Source: Gemmatimonadota bacterium
Lineage (GTDB): Bacteria; Latescibacterota; UBA2968; UBA8231
Reading direction: 5' to 3'
NCBI GenBank assembly: GCA_018673255.1
Contig: JABHDC010000040.1
Coordinates: 1-44,234, forward strand
Length of the DNA stretch: 44,234 bases
The notes under the pieces were generated by a model. The model did no database searches. It saw nothing but the letters and a program-made list of their open reading frames with translations, and was not told where the DNA came from. A program made the translations under genes and the position numbers. Positions within the stretch are counted from its first letter, which is position 1; the number at the start of each line of letters is the position of its first letter. Of the stretch, positions 7,946 through 16,609 are shown piece after piece.

Positions 7946-10890
7946 CTTCGGCAGACAACTCACAGGCGGGAACACCACGTACTGAACGAGCCGGTTACTA
8001 TGACTTCCGTACCCTGGAAGCTCGGTGGCGCGAGCGCTGGCTGCTGGATAAGACCTACCGGACAGCGACGCCGGGAGAGACCGGTTTCGATCCATCACGG
8101 CCGAAGTGCTACATCCTGGACATGTTTCCCTACCCAAGTGGTGATGGTCTGCACATTGGCCATCCCAAGGGTTACATCGCCAGCGACATCTACAGTCGTT
8201 ACAAGCGCATGCAGGGTTACAACGTTCTGCATCCCATGGGATTCGACAGCTTCGGTCTACCAGCGGAGCAGTATGCCATCGAGCACAACATCCATCCCGC
8301 CGCTTCGACGGATGAGTGCATCGACAAGATCCGGGGGCAACTGCAGTTCCTTGGACTCGGATACGACTGGGATCGAGAGATTGCTACATCGAAGGATGAC
8401 TACTACCGCTGGACGCAATGGATCTTCCTGCGGCTCTTCGACCACTGGTTCGATCCTGATCACGACTGGACCGATGACGCGGGACGATCAATCCAAGGCA
8501 GGGCTCGCCCCGTTGCCGATCTGCTCACATCCTTTGACGCGGGCAACCGGCAGCTGACGACAGCAGACCTTGATCTGCTACAAGACATGGGCGCTTCCGT
8601 GTCAGCAGAAGACTGGGCCAATCTGACGACGGCCCATCAGCAACAGGTTCTCAACAACTACCGCCTGGCTTACCAGCAGGAGGTCACTGTCAACTGGTGC
8701 CCCGGACTGGGAACGGTGCTGGCCAATGAAGAGGTGACGTCCGACGGCAAGAGTGAGCGGGGCGATTTTCCAGTGTACAAACGCCCGCTGAAGCAGTGGA
8801 TGTTGCGCATTACCGCCTATGCAGAACGCCTACTGGATGATCTGGATGCTGAGAAGCTGCCCGATGGTCGAGGTGGGACATACACCCTCCAGTGGCCGGA
8901 GCCGACGAAGCTCATGCAGCGAAACTGGATCGGTCGAAGTGACGGAGGCGAAGTACGATTTGGTGTTCTTTCCGCTGACGGCGAATCGGTCGTATCCTCG
9001 CTGATGGTATTCACAACGCGCCCAGATACACTCTTCGGTGCCACCTTCATGGTTGTGGCGCCAGAGCACCCGCTGGTGCAGGCTGGCCACGAAGACTGCG
9101 CTGTGCCTGCAGCCTGGCCGGAGGGAACCGACCCACGCTGGCGTGGTGAAGACCCATCTCTGGAAATCAGCGATGCGATCGCATCGTATGCTCAGCAGGC
9201 GGCCAGCTACAGTGCAGACAGGTCAGAAGCCGACAAGGAGAAGACCGGGCTCTTCAGCGGGATCTGGGCCCGCAACCCCGTCGACGACCAGCGGATTCCC
9301 ATCTTTGTCGCTGACTACGTCAGCATGGACTACGGCACGGGCGCGATCATGGCCGTGCCGGCTCACGATGACCGCGACTTTGATTTTGCCACCAAGTATG
9401 GTCTGCAGATTGTCGAGGTCGTTGAGGCCCCTGAGCCTGCCGACGACGGCACGTGCTACACGGGTGATGGCACTGCAGTGAATTCGCCGGCAGAAGGAGT
9501 GGAATCTCCCTACGCCATCACAGGACTGAAGACGCCAGAGGCAAAGCAGAAGATCATTGCGGCGCTTGAGGCTGCAAGTATTGGTCGTGGTGCGGTAACC
9601 TACCGCCTGCGCGACTGGGTCTTCTCGCGCCAAAGATACTGGGGCGAACCCTTCCCATTGGCCGAACACCCCGATGGATTTCCCGTGGCGACTGAATTGC
9701 CGGCATTGTTGCCAGAGATGTCAGATTTCCGGCCCGTCACCTCGGAAGATCCGGATACGCCCGTGTCGCCCCCCTTGGGAAGAGCAGGGGAGGAGTGGTC
9801 ACTGATCGACGTGGATGGGACGGCGTGTCATCGAGAGCTGAATGTTATGCCACAGTGGGCCGGCTCCTGCTGGTACTATCTGCGATTTATCGATCCGAAG
9901 AACGACAGTGCCTTCTGCGATGCTGAGCGCGAGCGATTTTTCATGCCTGTGGATCTCTACATCGGCGGCGCCGAACACGCAGTTCTTCATCTGCTCTATG
10001 CACGATTCTGGCACAAGGTCCTCTTCGATCTGGGGGATGTATCATCGCCCGAGCCCTTCAAGATGTTGTTCAATCAGGGCATGATCACGGCTGATGCCTT
10101 TACGGATGCGCGGGGGAGTTATATCGACATCCGCAAGGTTTCCTTTGAGGGCGACACGGCAAGTCATGCCGAAACGGGTGAGGAACTGAATCGGTTCCGC
10201 GGCAAGATGGGCAAGCGATACAAGAATGGCCTGCCGCCGGAAGAGGTCGGAGAAGAATACGGCGTCGACACGCTGCGACTCTACGAGATGTACATGGGGC
10301 CTCTGGAGCAGAGCGCACCGTGGAGCATGGAAGGCATCCGCGGCATGCAGCGGTTTCTGCAGCGTGTCTGGCGCAACTTCATCGGTGAAGATGGAGAGAT
10401 TCTGGTGGGGGAGACGTCAGACCCGAAGCTCGACAAGGCCTTGCACAAAACGATCGCCAAAGTAACCGATGACATTGAGGGCCTTCGATTCAACACGGCC
10501 ATCGCCGGGTTGATCGAGCTCAACAACGAACTGGTTTCCCTCGAGCATATCCCGCAGACGGTAGCGCGCACATTCATCCTCCTCATGCATCCCCTGGCCC
10601 CACACGCAGCGGAGGAGTTGTGGGTTCGTTGCGGTTTTGGGGATGGTGATGTCAGCCAGCAGGCTTGGCCAGAAGTTGATGCGGCTTTGCTGGAGGAGAC
10701 GACGATTTCTCTTCCTGTGCAGGTGAATGGGAAGGTCCGGGGGAATGTCGAGGTCGCCGTCGACATCTCGGAGGATGAACTGCGCACGCAGGTACTGGCA
10801 TTGGAGAACGTCCAGCGATTCCTGCCAGATTCCGGGCAGATCAAACGCTTCATCCTGGTGCCGGGGAAAATCGTCAATATCGTCGTCTGA
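7942..10890 (+). CDS. leuS: Leucyl-tRNA synthetase
   Basis: LeuRS charges tRNA-Leu and edits mischarged amino acids. The ATG at 7942 overlaps the asnS stop (ATGA) and gives 982 residues. The class I HIGH motif is intact in [18 protein letters not shown] (HIGH 71-74). The CP1 editing domain is recognisable by [12 protein letters not shown] and [16 protein letters not shown] with its editing aspartate. [11 protein letters not shown] strand precedes the second signature. That signature reads KMGKR (755-759) rather than KMSKS, with arginine at the last position. The C-terminal domain with VNGKVRG is present. There is about 60 residues of extra sequence around 170-230 (a [21 protein letters not shown] insertion) that breaks the usual Rossmann half. 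Confidence 0.95.
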   Translation: MTSADNSQAGTPRTERAGYYDFRTLEARWRERWLLDKTYRTATPGETGFDPSRPKCYILDMFPYPSGDGLHIGHPKGYIASDIYSRYKRMQGYNVLHPMGFDSFGLPAEQYAIEHNIHPAASTDECIDKIRGQLQFLGLGYDWDREIATSKDDYYRWTQWIFLRLFDHWFDPDHDWTDDAGRSIQGRARPVADLLTSFDAGNRQLTTADLDLLQDMGASVSAEDWANLTTAHQQQVLNNYRLAYQQEVTVNWCPGLGTVLANEEVTSDGKSERGDFPVYKRPLKQWMLRITAYAERLLDDLDAEKLPDGRGGTYTLQWPEPTKLMQRNWIGRSDGGEVRFGVLSADGESVVSSLMVFTTRPDTLFGATFMVVAPEHPLVQAGHEDCAVPAAWPEGTDPRWRGEDPSLEISDAIASYAQQAASYSADRSEADKEKTGLFSGIWARNPVDDQRIPIFVADYVSMDYGTGAIMAVPAHDDRDFDFATKYGLQIVEVVEAPEPADDGTCYTGDGTAVNSPAEGVESPYAITGLKTPEAKQKIIAALEAASIGRGAVTYRLRDWVFSRQRYWGEPFPLAEHPDGFPVATELPALLPEMSDFRPVTSEDPDTPVSPPLGRAGEEWSLIDVDGTACHRELNVMPQWAGSCWYYLRFIDPKNDSAFCDAERERFFMPVDLYIGGAEHAVLHLLYARFWHKVLFDLGDVSSPEPFKMLFNQGMITADAFTDARGSYIDIRKVSFEGDTASHAETGEELNRFRGKMGKRYKNGLPPEEVGEEYGVDTLRLYEMYMGPLEQSAPWSMEGIRGMQRFLQRVWRNFIGEDGEILVGETSDPKLDKALHKTIAKVTDDIEGLRFNTAIAGLIELNNELVSLEHIPQTVARTFILLMHPLAPHAAEELWVRCGFGDGDVSQQAWPEVDAALLEETTISLPVQVNGKVRGNVEVAVDISEDELRTQVLALENVQRFLPDSGQIKRFILVPGKIVNIVV

Positions 10891-11230
10891 CAACCCGCCA
10901 TGGGTCGAATAGACAGCGACCTCGCGCAGCAGGCAACCGAGAGCACGGAAAAGGTTGGCGACAGGCGAGAAGCACTCATCTGGTGTAGGAGTTTGCGCTG
11001 CGCTTGAGTGCCTGGTATATCGAGTAGAGCGGCGCCGAACCAGGCTGCGCGAAGATATAGCCACAAAGCCCGACCTCCGTGCGCGCAATGTGTGTCTTAT
11101 GTCACCTTCGTGAGTCGTGTGTGATCATACTATATGAGATGGCGGTGTCGGATGATCCACCACCTTCGGCATTACAGCGCGCATCACGAAACTTATGTCA
11201 ATCATCACCTGTTGGTTAGGTCTCGATGTG
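10891..11230. other. 340-base gap between converging leuS and recombinase genes
   Basis: I see no gene, tRNA or good terminator here. Open frames that cross it are antisense shadows of the leuS end with no recognisable composition or motif. The second half (about 11100-11220) is somewhat more AT-rich and includes the short palindrome TGATCA at 11121. Both neighbouring genes end towards it, so it may simply be a 3' spacer. Confidence 0.5.
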
Positions 11231-12187
11231 TCAGCTCTTGATGTGGATATAGTCCGAGGCGTTGTCGCTCAGGCGTTCACGATTCTCGTAATAGAGCATG
11301 GTTGTCTTGAGGTCCTTGTGACGCAGATGCGCCTGCACCTGCTGTGGCTTGGCGCCGCCTTCAATGGACAAGGTGCAGCACGTGTGGCGGAACATGTGGG
11401 CCGTGACGGGGCGCGTGATTCCAGCCAGCCGCGCATATCGTTTGGCGATCAGGTTGATGGACTGCGGCGTGATCGGCTGTCCATGAGATTCGTTGCGGGA
11501 CAGCGAGATAAAGGCTTTTCCTGTGAGTGAATAGCCTTGCAGTTCGAGTGTGTCACGATAGGCGAACAGATACTGTAGAACGACGGGCTGCAACTTCACG
11601 TCCTGGGTCACGCCGGACTTTGTGTCAGGCAGTCGCAGGATCTGGAAGACGCCTTCCTGGTCCAGGTCATCCCAGTCCATGCCGGCCAGTTCGGAGCGCC
11701 GCAAGCCTGCGAAGGTTAACAGGTGGAGGATGGCCAAGTCCCGTGAGCGACGCAAATCGTCTTCTTCGGCGGCCGCTGTATCGAGGATTCGCTGCAGGTC
11801 GCGTTTCTTCAGGGCCTTGCCACTGACCGTATCGTCGACACGGTAGCCCCGTACGAGCGCTGAGTCGGCCGGGTTCTTGTCGATGATATCTGCGGCGATC
11901 ATCATCTTGAAGAATGCCTTCAGCGAAGAAAGCTTGCGGTTGATCGTCGTGCGCTTGCGGCCCATGGCAGCCAGGGCATTTCGATACTCGATGATATCGG
12001 CGAAATCAACGGCCTGCACATCTTCGGGCCGAATCCGGTCACCATTAAAGAACTCGCAGAGATCCGAATAGTAGGCCTTCTTCGTGCGCTCAGTGAGTTG
12101 ACCCGATAGGAATTGGGCCAAAGGGTCCTCGTGCACGGTGCGAACCAGGTGATGTCCTGGGCGGATGACGGTCAGGTCAGAGGGCAT
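11231..12187 (-). CDS. Tyrosine recombinase, XerC/XerD-like integrase
   Basis: The 318-residue protein has an N-terminal SAM-like core-binding domain (about 20-105, with TERTKKAYYSDL and TTINRKLSSLKAFFKMM) and a C-terminal phage-integrase catalytic domain. All catalytic residues can be seen: R163 in GLRRSEL, K190 in DTKSG, H264 and R267 in AHMFRHT, H290 in LRHKD and the nucleophile Y299 in TTMLYY. It may be the housekeeping Xer recombinase or an element integrase; length fits both. It stands alone between leuS and mutL, with gene-free DNA on both sides, and no other phage or element genes are present. A possible promoter lies at 12241-12269. The ATG lacks a clear ribosome binding site. Confidence 0.88.
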   Translation of the reverse strand: MPSDLTVIRPGHHLVRTVHEDPLAQFLSGQLTERTKKAYYSDLCEFFNGDRIRPEDVQAVDFADIIEYRNALAAMGRKRTTINRKLSSLKAFFKMMIAADIIDKNPADSALVRGYRVDDTVSGKALKKRDLQRILDTAAAEEDDLRRSRDLAILHLLTFAGLRRSELAGMDWDDLDQEGVFQILRLPDTKSGVTQDVKLQPVVLQYLFAYRDTLELQGYSLTGKAFISLSRNESHGQPITPQSINLIAKRYARLAGITRPVTAHMFRHTCCTLSIEGGAKPQQVQAHLRHKDLKTTMLYYENRERLSDNASDYIHIKS

Positions 12188-12240
12188 AGGCTTGGGCAGG
12201 TATCATCTGGTCAATGAGAGCGAAGAGTAGGTGTTCTGGA

Positions 12241-12269
12241 ATATAACCCGCGTACTGGATGTCTGTCAG
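12241..12269 (-). promoter_or_regulatory. Possible sigma70-type promoter of the recombinase gene
   Basis: On the minus strand CTGACA (12264-12269) and TTATAT (12241-12246) are separated by exactly 17 bases, and lie about 54 bases before the recombinase start. CTGACA matches five of six positions of the -35 consensus; the -10 is weaker. This is pattern matching only. Confidence 0.35.
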
Positions 12270-12305
12270 TAAGAATCTTCATAACCAAAGAGTGATGTAC
12301 TGAAT

Positions 12306-12340
12306 AGTAACAGAAGATAGCAGTTCGGTGTAGTGTTACT
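12306..12340. repeat. Inverted repeat AGTAACA / TGTTACT
   Basis: AGTAACA at 12306-12312 and TGTTACT at 12334-12340 are perfect inverted copies separated by 21 bases in the AT-rich stretch upstream of the recombinase. It could be an operator or a recombination site; there is no T-run, so it is not a terminator. Confidence 0.4.
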
Positions 12341-12416
12341 CTGTAAATGATTGTTGAACTGATATATGTGTATCTCAGACTGTTCACACCTTTAACTAAC
12401 TATAACAGGTATTATC

Positions 12417-12434
12417 GATAGTATAAGATAGTAT
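12417..12434. repeat. Tandem GATAGTAT repeat, 10-base period
   Basis: GATAGTAT occurs at 12417-12424 and again at 12427-12434, one helical turn apart, in DNA of about 35% GC. Such phased repeats often bind a regulator, but nothing else supports this. Confidence 0.4.
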
Positions 12435-12508
12435 CAATTACGTGTATTGGCAGCTTGTTCTCTCGTAATTGCAGCTGGCCACACCGCGCACGACCGTCGG
12501 CTTAGGAC

Positions 12509-12570
12509 TTTACAGAAGTGGTGCGATGCGTGCTTTCATCTCGCTGCTCTATCCATACAGTTTACAGAAG
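12509..12570. repeat. Direct repeat TTTACAGAAG-N3-TGCGA
   Basis: TTTACAGAAG occurs at 12509-12518 and 12561-12570, 52 bases apart, and both copies are followed after three bases by TGCGA. A near copy, TAACAGAAG, is at 12308-12316, and an inverted TTTACAG is at 12341-12347. All lie in the 479-base gene-free region 12188-12666 between the recombinase and the end of mutL; I see no gene in that region. Confidence 0.5.
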
Positions 12571-12666
12571 ACCTGCGACAAGCGGTTCTTGGCTTATCGA
12601 GTAGTTCCACCAGGGGTCTGTGCGCGTGGATGGACTTCCTTGTCTCTTCCACTATGATGCGGGAGA

Positions 12667-14592
12667 TCAGCGGCCGAAGAGCCTGTCAAATTCGGTGAGC
12701 GGAAGGCGCACGATGATGGGACGCCCATGTGGGCATGCGAAAGGATTCCTAGCTCGCAGCAGACGTTGGACGAGCGTCTCGATCTCTGCGCCTGCAAGCC
12801 TGCGGCCCGCACGAATGGATGAATGGCAGGCCATTGTGGCAGCCAGCGCCTCCCGAGCTTCAGAACGGATGTCCAGTTCCTCGATTAGGTCGCTAAGCAG
12901 CTCGTAGAAGAGATCGCCCTCAGACCAGGTGCGCAATTCCGGTGGCAGGCCTTCGACCAGAAGGGTCGCAGGGCCGAATTCTCGCACATCAAATCCAAGT
13001 CGACCGAACAGATCACTCGCCTGCCGGTACACGGCCATTTCGACTGGATTCACATTCACAGTCAGCGGCATGAGAAGGCTCTGGGACACAACCGGATCCT
13101 GGCCAAGAATGTCCAGGACCTCCTCGAAGCGGACCCGCTCATGGGCGGCATGCTGGTCGATGACGAGAAGCCCATCGGCGACGAGGAGGAGGATGTATTT
13201 GTCGTGGAATTGCCACCACTTGTCACTCTTACGCGCGCTGGCGAGCACTTCCTCTCCTGCCGGGCCACTGAGTGCCTCTCCCCGTAGTTCACCACCCGAT
13301 ACCAGATCGAGGCTGATCTGTTCAGCATCGTCCGTGTCATCAAAGAGGGCTGGCGAATGACTCGAGGGGGTCCACGCGGGGGTCTCAGTGGCATCGGCTA
13401 CAGCGTCGGCCCCGGTTGCTCCCACACTATCTGCCCGTCTCTCAGCACCTGCTGGCCTCTGACTCGCCAGTTCGGTATCTGCAGAATCCGGGCCTGTATC
13501 TCGGTCTTCTGAGGGGGCTCTGTTTGCGACCGGCGGCGCTACGGGCGTCCCAGAACCGGATCGCCAGTCTGAGCGCCGAGGCGGTTGCTGGGTGTAGGTC
13601 GTCGTTTCGGGCATTTGCAGCGTCTGACGTATGACTGTCTCCACCGCTTCGCGGACCACACGATCATCCGCAAAGCGGACCTCGCGCTTTGTTGGATGGA
13701 CATTCACATCCAGTTGCCGGGGATCCAGATCGACCCAAAGGACATACATGGGATGCTGGCGCTGAGGTAACAGTCCGCCGTATCCAGTATAGACCGCCCT
13801 CTGCACCGGCGGTGATGTCACCGGCCGCTGACGGACGACGACGAATTGTTTGCTTCTGGTGCGTCGGCAGAGGTTGGGTGGACTGATCAGTCCCTCGACA
13901 CGGACCCCTGAGATCTCCCCCTCGACCCACAGTAGTTCATCGGCTGGCAGATTCAGTAGATCCGCCGCTCGCTGCCGCCGATCTGCCGGCAGCAGTTGCA
14001 GGCCAGCTCGGTCCTGGTGCGTGAGCTGAAAGGATACATCGGGATGCGCTGCAGCCAGAGAGACGATCCCCTGGGTGACATAACGCGCCTCTGTCTCCAC
14101 GTGGCGCAGAAACTTGCGCCGTGCCGGCGTGTTGAAGAAGAGATTTCGCACCTCAATCGTCGTTCCCACATCACGGGCAATGGCGCCGAAGGACCTGCGG
14201 ACCCCCCCCTCGATAACGAGTTGAGTGCCCTCATCCGTCTCGGCCATTCTGGTGTCGATCGACATTCTGGCTACGGCGCCGATACTTGCCAGCGCCTCAC
14301 CGCGGAACCCGAGGGTCTCGATAGTGAACAGGTCGGTCGGCGAACGCATCTTGCTGGTGGCGTGGCGCTCAGTGCAGACATCGACATCCACCGAAGCCAT
14401 GCCATGGCCATCATCACTGACCCGGATTCCCTGCCGTCCCCCATCGCTGATCTCGATATGGACGCGATCAGCAGACGCGTCCAGAGAGTTCTCAACCAGT
14501 TCTTTGACCACACTGGCCGGCCGCTCGATCACCTCACCTGCGGCGATCTTGCGGATCATGTTCTCCGACAGCTTGTGGATTCGTCCTGCCAC
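12667..14592 (-). CDS. mutL: DNA mismatch repair protein MutL (endonuclease type)
   Basis: MutL couples mismatch recognition by MutS to strand incision. The 641-residue product has the N-terminal GHKL ATPase domain (IAAGEVIERPASVVKELVENSLDA, then the DDGHGM and GFRGEAL motifs), a low-complexity linker of about 100 residues rich in A, T, P and D (about 330-430), and a C-terminal dimerisation domain. The C-terminal domain carries DQHAAHERVRFEE near residue 477, matching the DQHA-x2-E-x4-E metal-binding nuclease motif, and CPHGRP at 620-625. This implies intrinsic nicking activity and a MutH-independent mismatch repair system. It starts with GTG and is the last gene of a three-gene minus-strand group. 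Confidence 0.96.
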   Translation of the reverse strand: MAGRIHKLSENMIRKIAAGEVIERPASVVKELVENSLDASADRVHIEISDGGRQGIRVSDDGHGMASVDVDVCTERHATSKMRSPTDLFTIETLGFRGEALASIGAVARMSIDTRMAETDEGTQLVIEGGVRRSFGAIARDVGTTIEVRNLFFNTPARRKFLRHVETEARYVTQGIVSLAAAHPDVSFQLTHQDRAGLQLLPADRRQRAADLLNLPADELLWVEGEISGVRVEGLISPPNLCRRTRSKQFVVVRQRPVTSPPVQRAVYTGYGGLLPQRQHPMYVLWVDLDPRQLDVNVHPTKREVRFADDRVVREAVETVIRQTLQMPETTTYTQQPPRRSDWRSGSGTPVAPPVANRAPSEDRDTGPDSADTELASQRPAGAERRADSVGATGADAVADATETPAWTPSSHSPALFDDTDDAEQISLDLVSGGELRGEALSGPAGEEVLASARKSDKWWQFHDKYILLLVADGLLVIDQHAAHERVRFEEVLDILGQDPVVSQSLLMPLTVNVNPVEMAVYRQASDLFGRLGFDVREFGPATLLVEGLPPELRTWSEGDLFYELLSDLIEELDIRSEAREALAATMACHSSIRAGRRLAGAEIETLVQRLLRARNPFACPHGRPIIVRLPLTEFDRLFGR

Positions 14593-14610
14593 TATTCGCC
14601 TCGCTCTCCC

Positions 14611-15195
14611 CTACAGCTCAGTCGACAATTGTTCGACTTCGCGGCGATATCGGTCAGGATCGATCTTCCCCTGCTCCAATTGCTGCTCGAGATCAGCGAT
14701 TCGCTGTCTTGGGCCGCCATCACGTCGATGACGCCGGGCTTGATCAACCAGGTGCCAGCCGCCGGCGGCCAGCAGCATGGCGACGACGACCATCCACGTA
14801 TAGGGTCCGAGCGCCCCATCGGTCGTCTGTGTCCGGAATTGTACAGGCAGGCCTGCCTGTCGCCAGGTTTCCAACTGCGATTCATCTATCTCATCTCGAA
14901 AAACACGAATCGCCTGCGCATATCCAGGTCGTCCCGCGTCGAATTCCTGCACGAGTTGCGGATCCTTGAGATAACAGACGATGGCCGTCTCCCCCACGTC
15001 GACTGCGGCGATCTGGTCTGCCTCCCAGAGACGAGTCATCTCCGTTCGGGGTACCGGCGTGCCGGTGGGAGCCAGATAGCTGAGCAGGCTGAGCAGGAGA
15101 ATGATCGCAGCCCCCAGCATCAGAGCCAGGCGTGTTGTGGGAATTACATCTTCTTCTTCTGGAGTGTCTGCCACCACTTCCTGATTCTTCGTCAT
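14611..15195 (-). CDS. Two-TM protein resembling the FtsH N-terminal domain, with SHOCT-like tail
   Basis: The 194-residue product has a short acidic N-terminus, a membrane segment (about 23-42), a soluble domain of about 90 residues and a second membrane segment (about 132-150) followed by basic residues. This is the topology of the FtsH membrane and periplasmic domain, and details agree: a TEMTRLWEADQIAAVDV strand-helix-strand start and a DPQLVQEF helix. The AAA+ and zinc protease domains are absent. The last 30 residues (IADLEQQLEQGKIDPDRYRR...) resemble the SHOCT oligomerisation motif. The start ATG overlaps the stop of the upstream oxidoreductase-like gene, and mutL follows 18 bases later. 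The function is unknown; the FtsH resemblance is my inference from pattern, not a proven homology. Confidence 0.6.
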   Translation of the reverse strand: MTKNQEVVADTPEEEDVIPTTRLALMLGAAIILLLSLLSYLAPTGTPVPRTEMTRLWEADQIAAVDVGETAIVCYLKDPQLVQEFDAGRPGYAQAIRVFRDEIDESQLETWRQAGLPVQFRTQTTDGALGPYTWMVVVAMLLAAGGWHLVDQARRHRRDGGPRQRIADLEQQLEQGKIDPDRYRREVEQLSTEL

Positions 15196-16151
15196 CCGCG
15201 GCGTGCCTCTCGACGGCTGAGTGATGTGTCCAGGCGGCCTGACTGGCGAATCCAGCGGGCCAGGAACAAGGCTCTGTGTGCATCGGCCGACGCTGGTGCA
15301 GCGTGCTCACCCAGTTGTCCGTAGAGTCTTGCCAGGCCCTGGACACGCTCGGCCCGCAAGTCACCGCCGCAGAGAATCGGCCCGTCGTCACCGATCAACT
15401 CTACCTGCCAATCTGCGTGCTCACCGAGAGCGTCGATTTCGATGGTTCCTTCTGTGCCGTTGGCAAAACTGACGAGGGCCAGAGCGTGGTCCTCCCAGGC
15501 CCCTGGGTGTCGGTGGTTCATGGTCGTGGCCCGGATCTGGTCGATGACACCGATCGTGCGTTCCAGCATCACAGGCAACCATGCCCCCCATCGCACAAGC
15601 ACGCCTTCTCCCGTCAACCAGCCTACCGGAACCCGCATCCGGCCCCGAACGAATCGGATCCTCCCGGTGACCTGCACCCGATGTTGGATCTGTGCCTCTG
15701 CTGCCGTCCAGCCAAGGGGCACGTCGATGAGCCATCGCGTCGAAGACCTGGCCTCCGGTGGTGAAGGATCCGCTAGCGGCGACACGACCCATCGCCCTGT
15801 GCCAAGTCCGGCTTTGATCCAGTATGCTCGCTCATCGGGCGGCGTGCAGACGACGAGTACATCGCTTGTGCCCTGCTCGAGCAGTTCCCGTGGATCGTCC
15901 ACGATTGAGTGAGGCGTTCCCTGAATCCTCTCGGTGAAGTTGCCGTCGTGAGCCACCGACCGGGCCAGAGCCCCCACTCTCAGGTGTGGCGACTGATGGA
16001 TCGCGGCAAGGTGCTTGGATCGATCATTCTCGCCGACGATGGCAACGGTCAGAGGCTGCAATGAGGTCAAGAAGGCTGCCAGATGTTGTCGTGAGGATAC
16101 TTCAAGAAGTGAAAGCAGGATACGTGCTGAGACGTGACAGATCAATCCCAT
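15192..16151 (-). CDS. Divergent Gfo/Idh/MocA-like oxidoreductase
   Basis: The sequence has an N-terminal Rossmann-type strand TVAIVGENDRSKHLAAI, a DVLVVCTPPDERAYWIKAGL block like the conserved ATPP-H-hA-G segment of the family, and a C-terminal part with WEDHALALVSFANGTEGTIEID, like the family's substrate-domain sheet. The EKP motif, whose lysine is catalytic in the family, is replaced by SPLADP, so dehydrogenase activity is doubtful. The start is uncertain: the frame is open to 16226, I took the ATG at 16151, and the true start could be a TTG near 16070 just before the Rossmann strand. Its stop overlaps the next gene by four bases. It is divergent from the small membrane gene at 16237. Confidence 0.65.
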   Translation of the reverse strand: MGLICHVSARILLSLLEVSSRQHLAAFLTSLQPLTVAIVGENDRSKHLAAIHQSPHLRVGALARSVAHDGNFTERIQGTPHSIVDDPRELLEQGTSDVLVVCTPPDERAYWIKAGLGTGRWVVSPLADPSPPEARSSTRWLIDVPLGWTAAEAQIQHRVQVTGRIRFVRGRMRVPVGWLTGEGVLVRWGAWLPVMLERTIGVIDQIRATTMNHRHPGAWEDHALALVSFANGTEGTIEIDALGEHADWQVELIGDDGPILCGGDLRAERVQGLARLYGQLGEHAAPASADAHRALFLARWIRQSGRLDTSLSRREARRG

Positions 16152-16236
16152 CTTGCCTGGACGTTGCCCACTGGCGTACACTCGAATGGATGCTACCAAG
16201 GCCACGGACTGTGGTCTCCCCTCCATTCTCCTGCAA

Positions 16237-16515
16237 ATGGAATCGATGACCGGCTATTTCTGGGTTGTGCTGGGCATTCTCGTCGTCGCGATTACGAAAT
16301 ACCTGACATCCGTCCGTCTGCGTGGCCTCACGGATCGGATGTACCGTGAGCACGCGAACACGAGTGAATTGCGTCAGGAATTGGTCCAGGTAGAGGAGAA
16401 GGAGACCCAACTCAGCAAGGAAGCCGAACGCCTCGACCGCAAGGTGCAGGGGATGCGCAGCGTCGTAGGCAATCTTGAGCGCTCTCTGCAGCGTCATTCG
16501 CGCAGCTCTGACTGA
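16237..16515 (+). CDS. Small membrane-anchored coiled-coil protein
   Basis: About 92 residues from the ATG chosen here, reading MESMTGYFWVVLGILVVAIT: one hydrophobic segment (about 5-22), then a highly charged helix rich in E, K, Q and R with heptad-like spacing (about 38-85). The layout resembles envelope phage-shock or LapA-like small proteins, but I do not recognise a family. The frame is open upstream to 16153 and there is no clear ribosome binding site, so the start is uncertain. It is the only plus-strand gene in a long minus-strand stretch, and it is followed by a terminator shared with the convergent gene. Confidence 0.55.
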   Translation: MESMTGYFWVVLGILVVAITKYLTSVRLRGLTDRMYREHANTSELRQELVQVEEKETQLSKEAERLDRKVQGMRSVVGNLERSLQRHSRSSD

Positions 16516-16543
16516 GTGCTCATACAGCATCGCCTCTACACAG

Positions 16544-16578
16544 AAACGACCCGCATCCGAGACGGAAGCGGGTCGTTT
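16544..16578. terminator. Bidirectional terminator between convergent genes
   Basis: A perfect 11-bp stem, AAACGACCCGC (16544-16554) with GCGGGTCGTTT (16568-16578), encloses a 13-base loop. It lies between the plus-strand gene ending at 16515 and the minus-strand gene ending at 16610, and is AT-flanked on both ends of the stem. Confidence 0.8.
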
Positions 16579-16609
16579 CATATGTACAGTGTGCGTGTCG
16601 TCCTGAGTG

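Noticed and set aside
10891..11230. tRNA gene between leuS and the recombinase, which could serve as an integration site
   Set aside because: No cloverleaf, GGTTC-type T-loop or CCA end was found.
12667..14592. MutL lacking its nuclease motif (MutH-dependent type)
   Set aside because: DQHA-x2-E-x4-E and CPHGRP are both present, so it is the nuclease type.
13996..15324. 442-codon open frame on the plus strand opposite mutL and the FtsH-like gene
   Set aside because: No motif, and it covers several real minus-strand genes.
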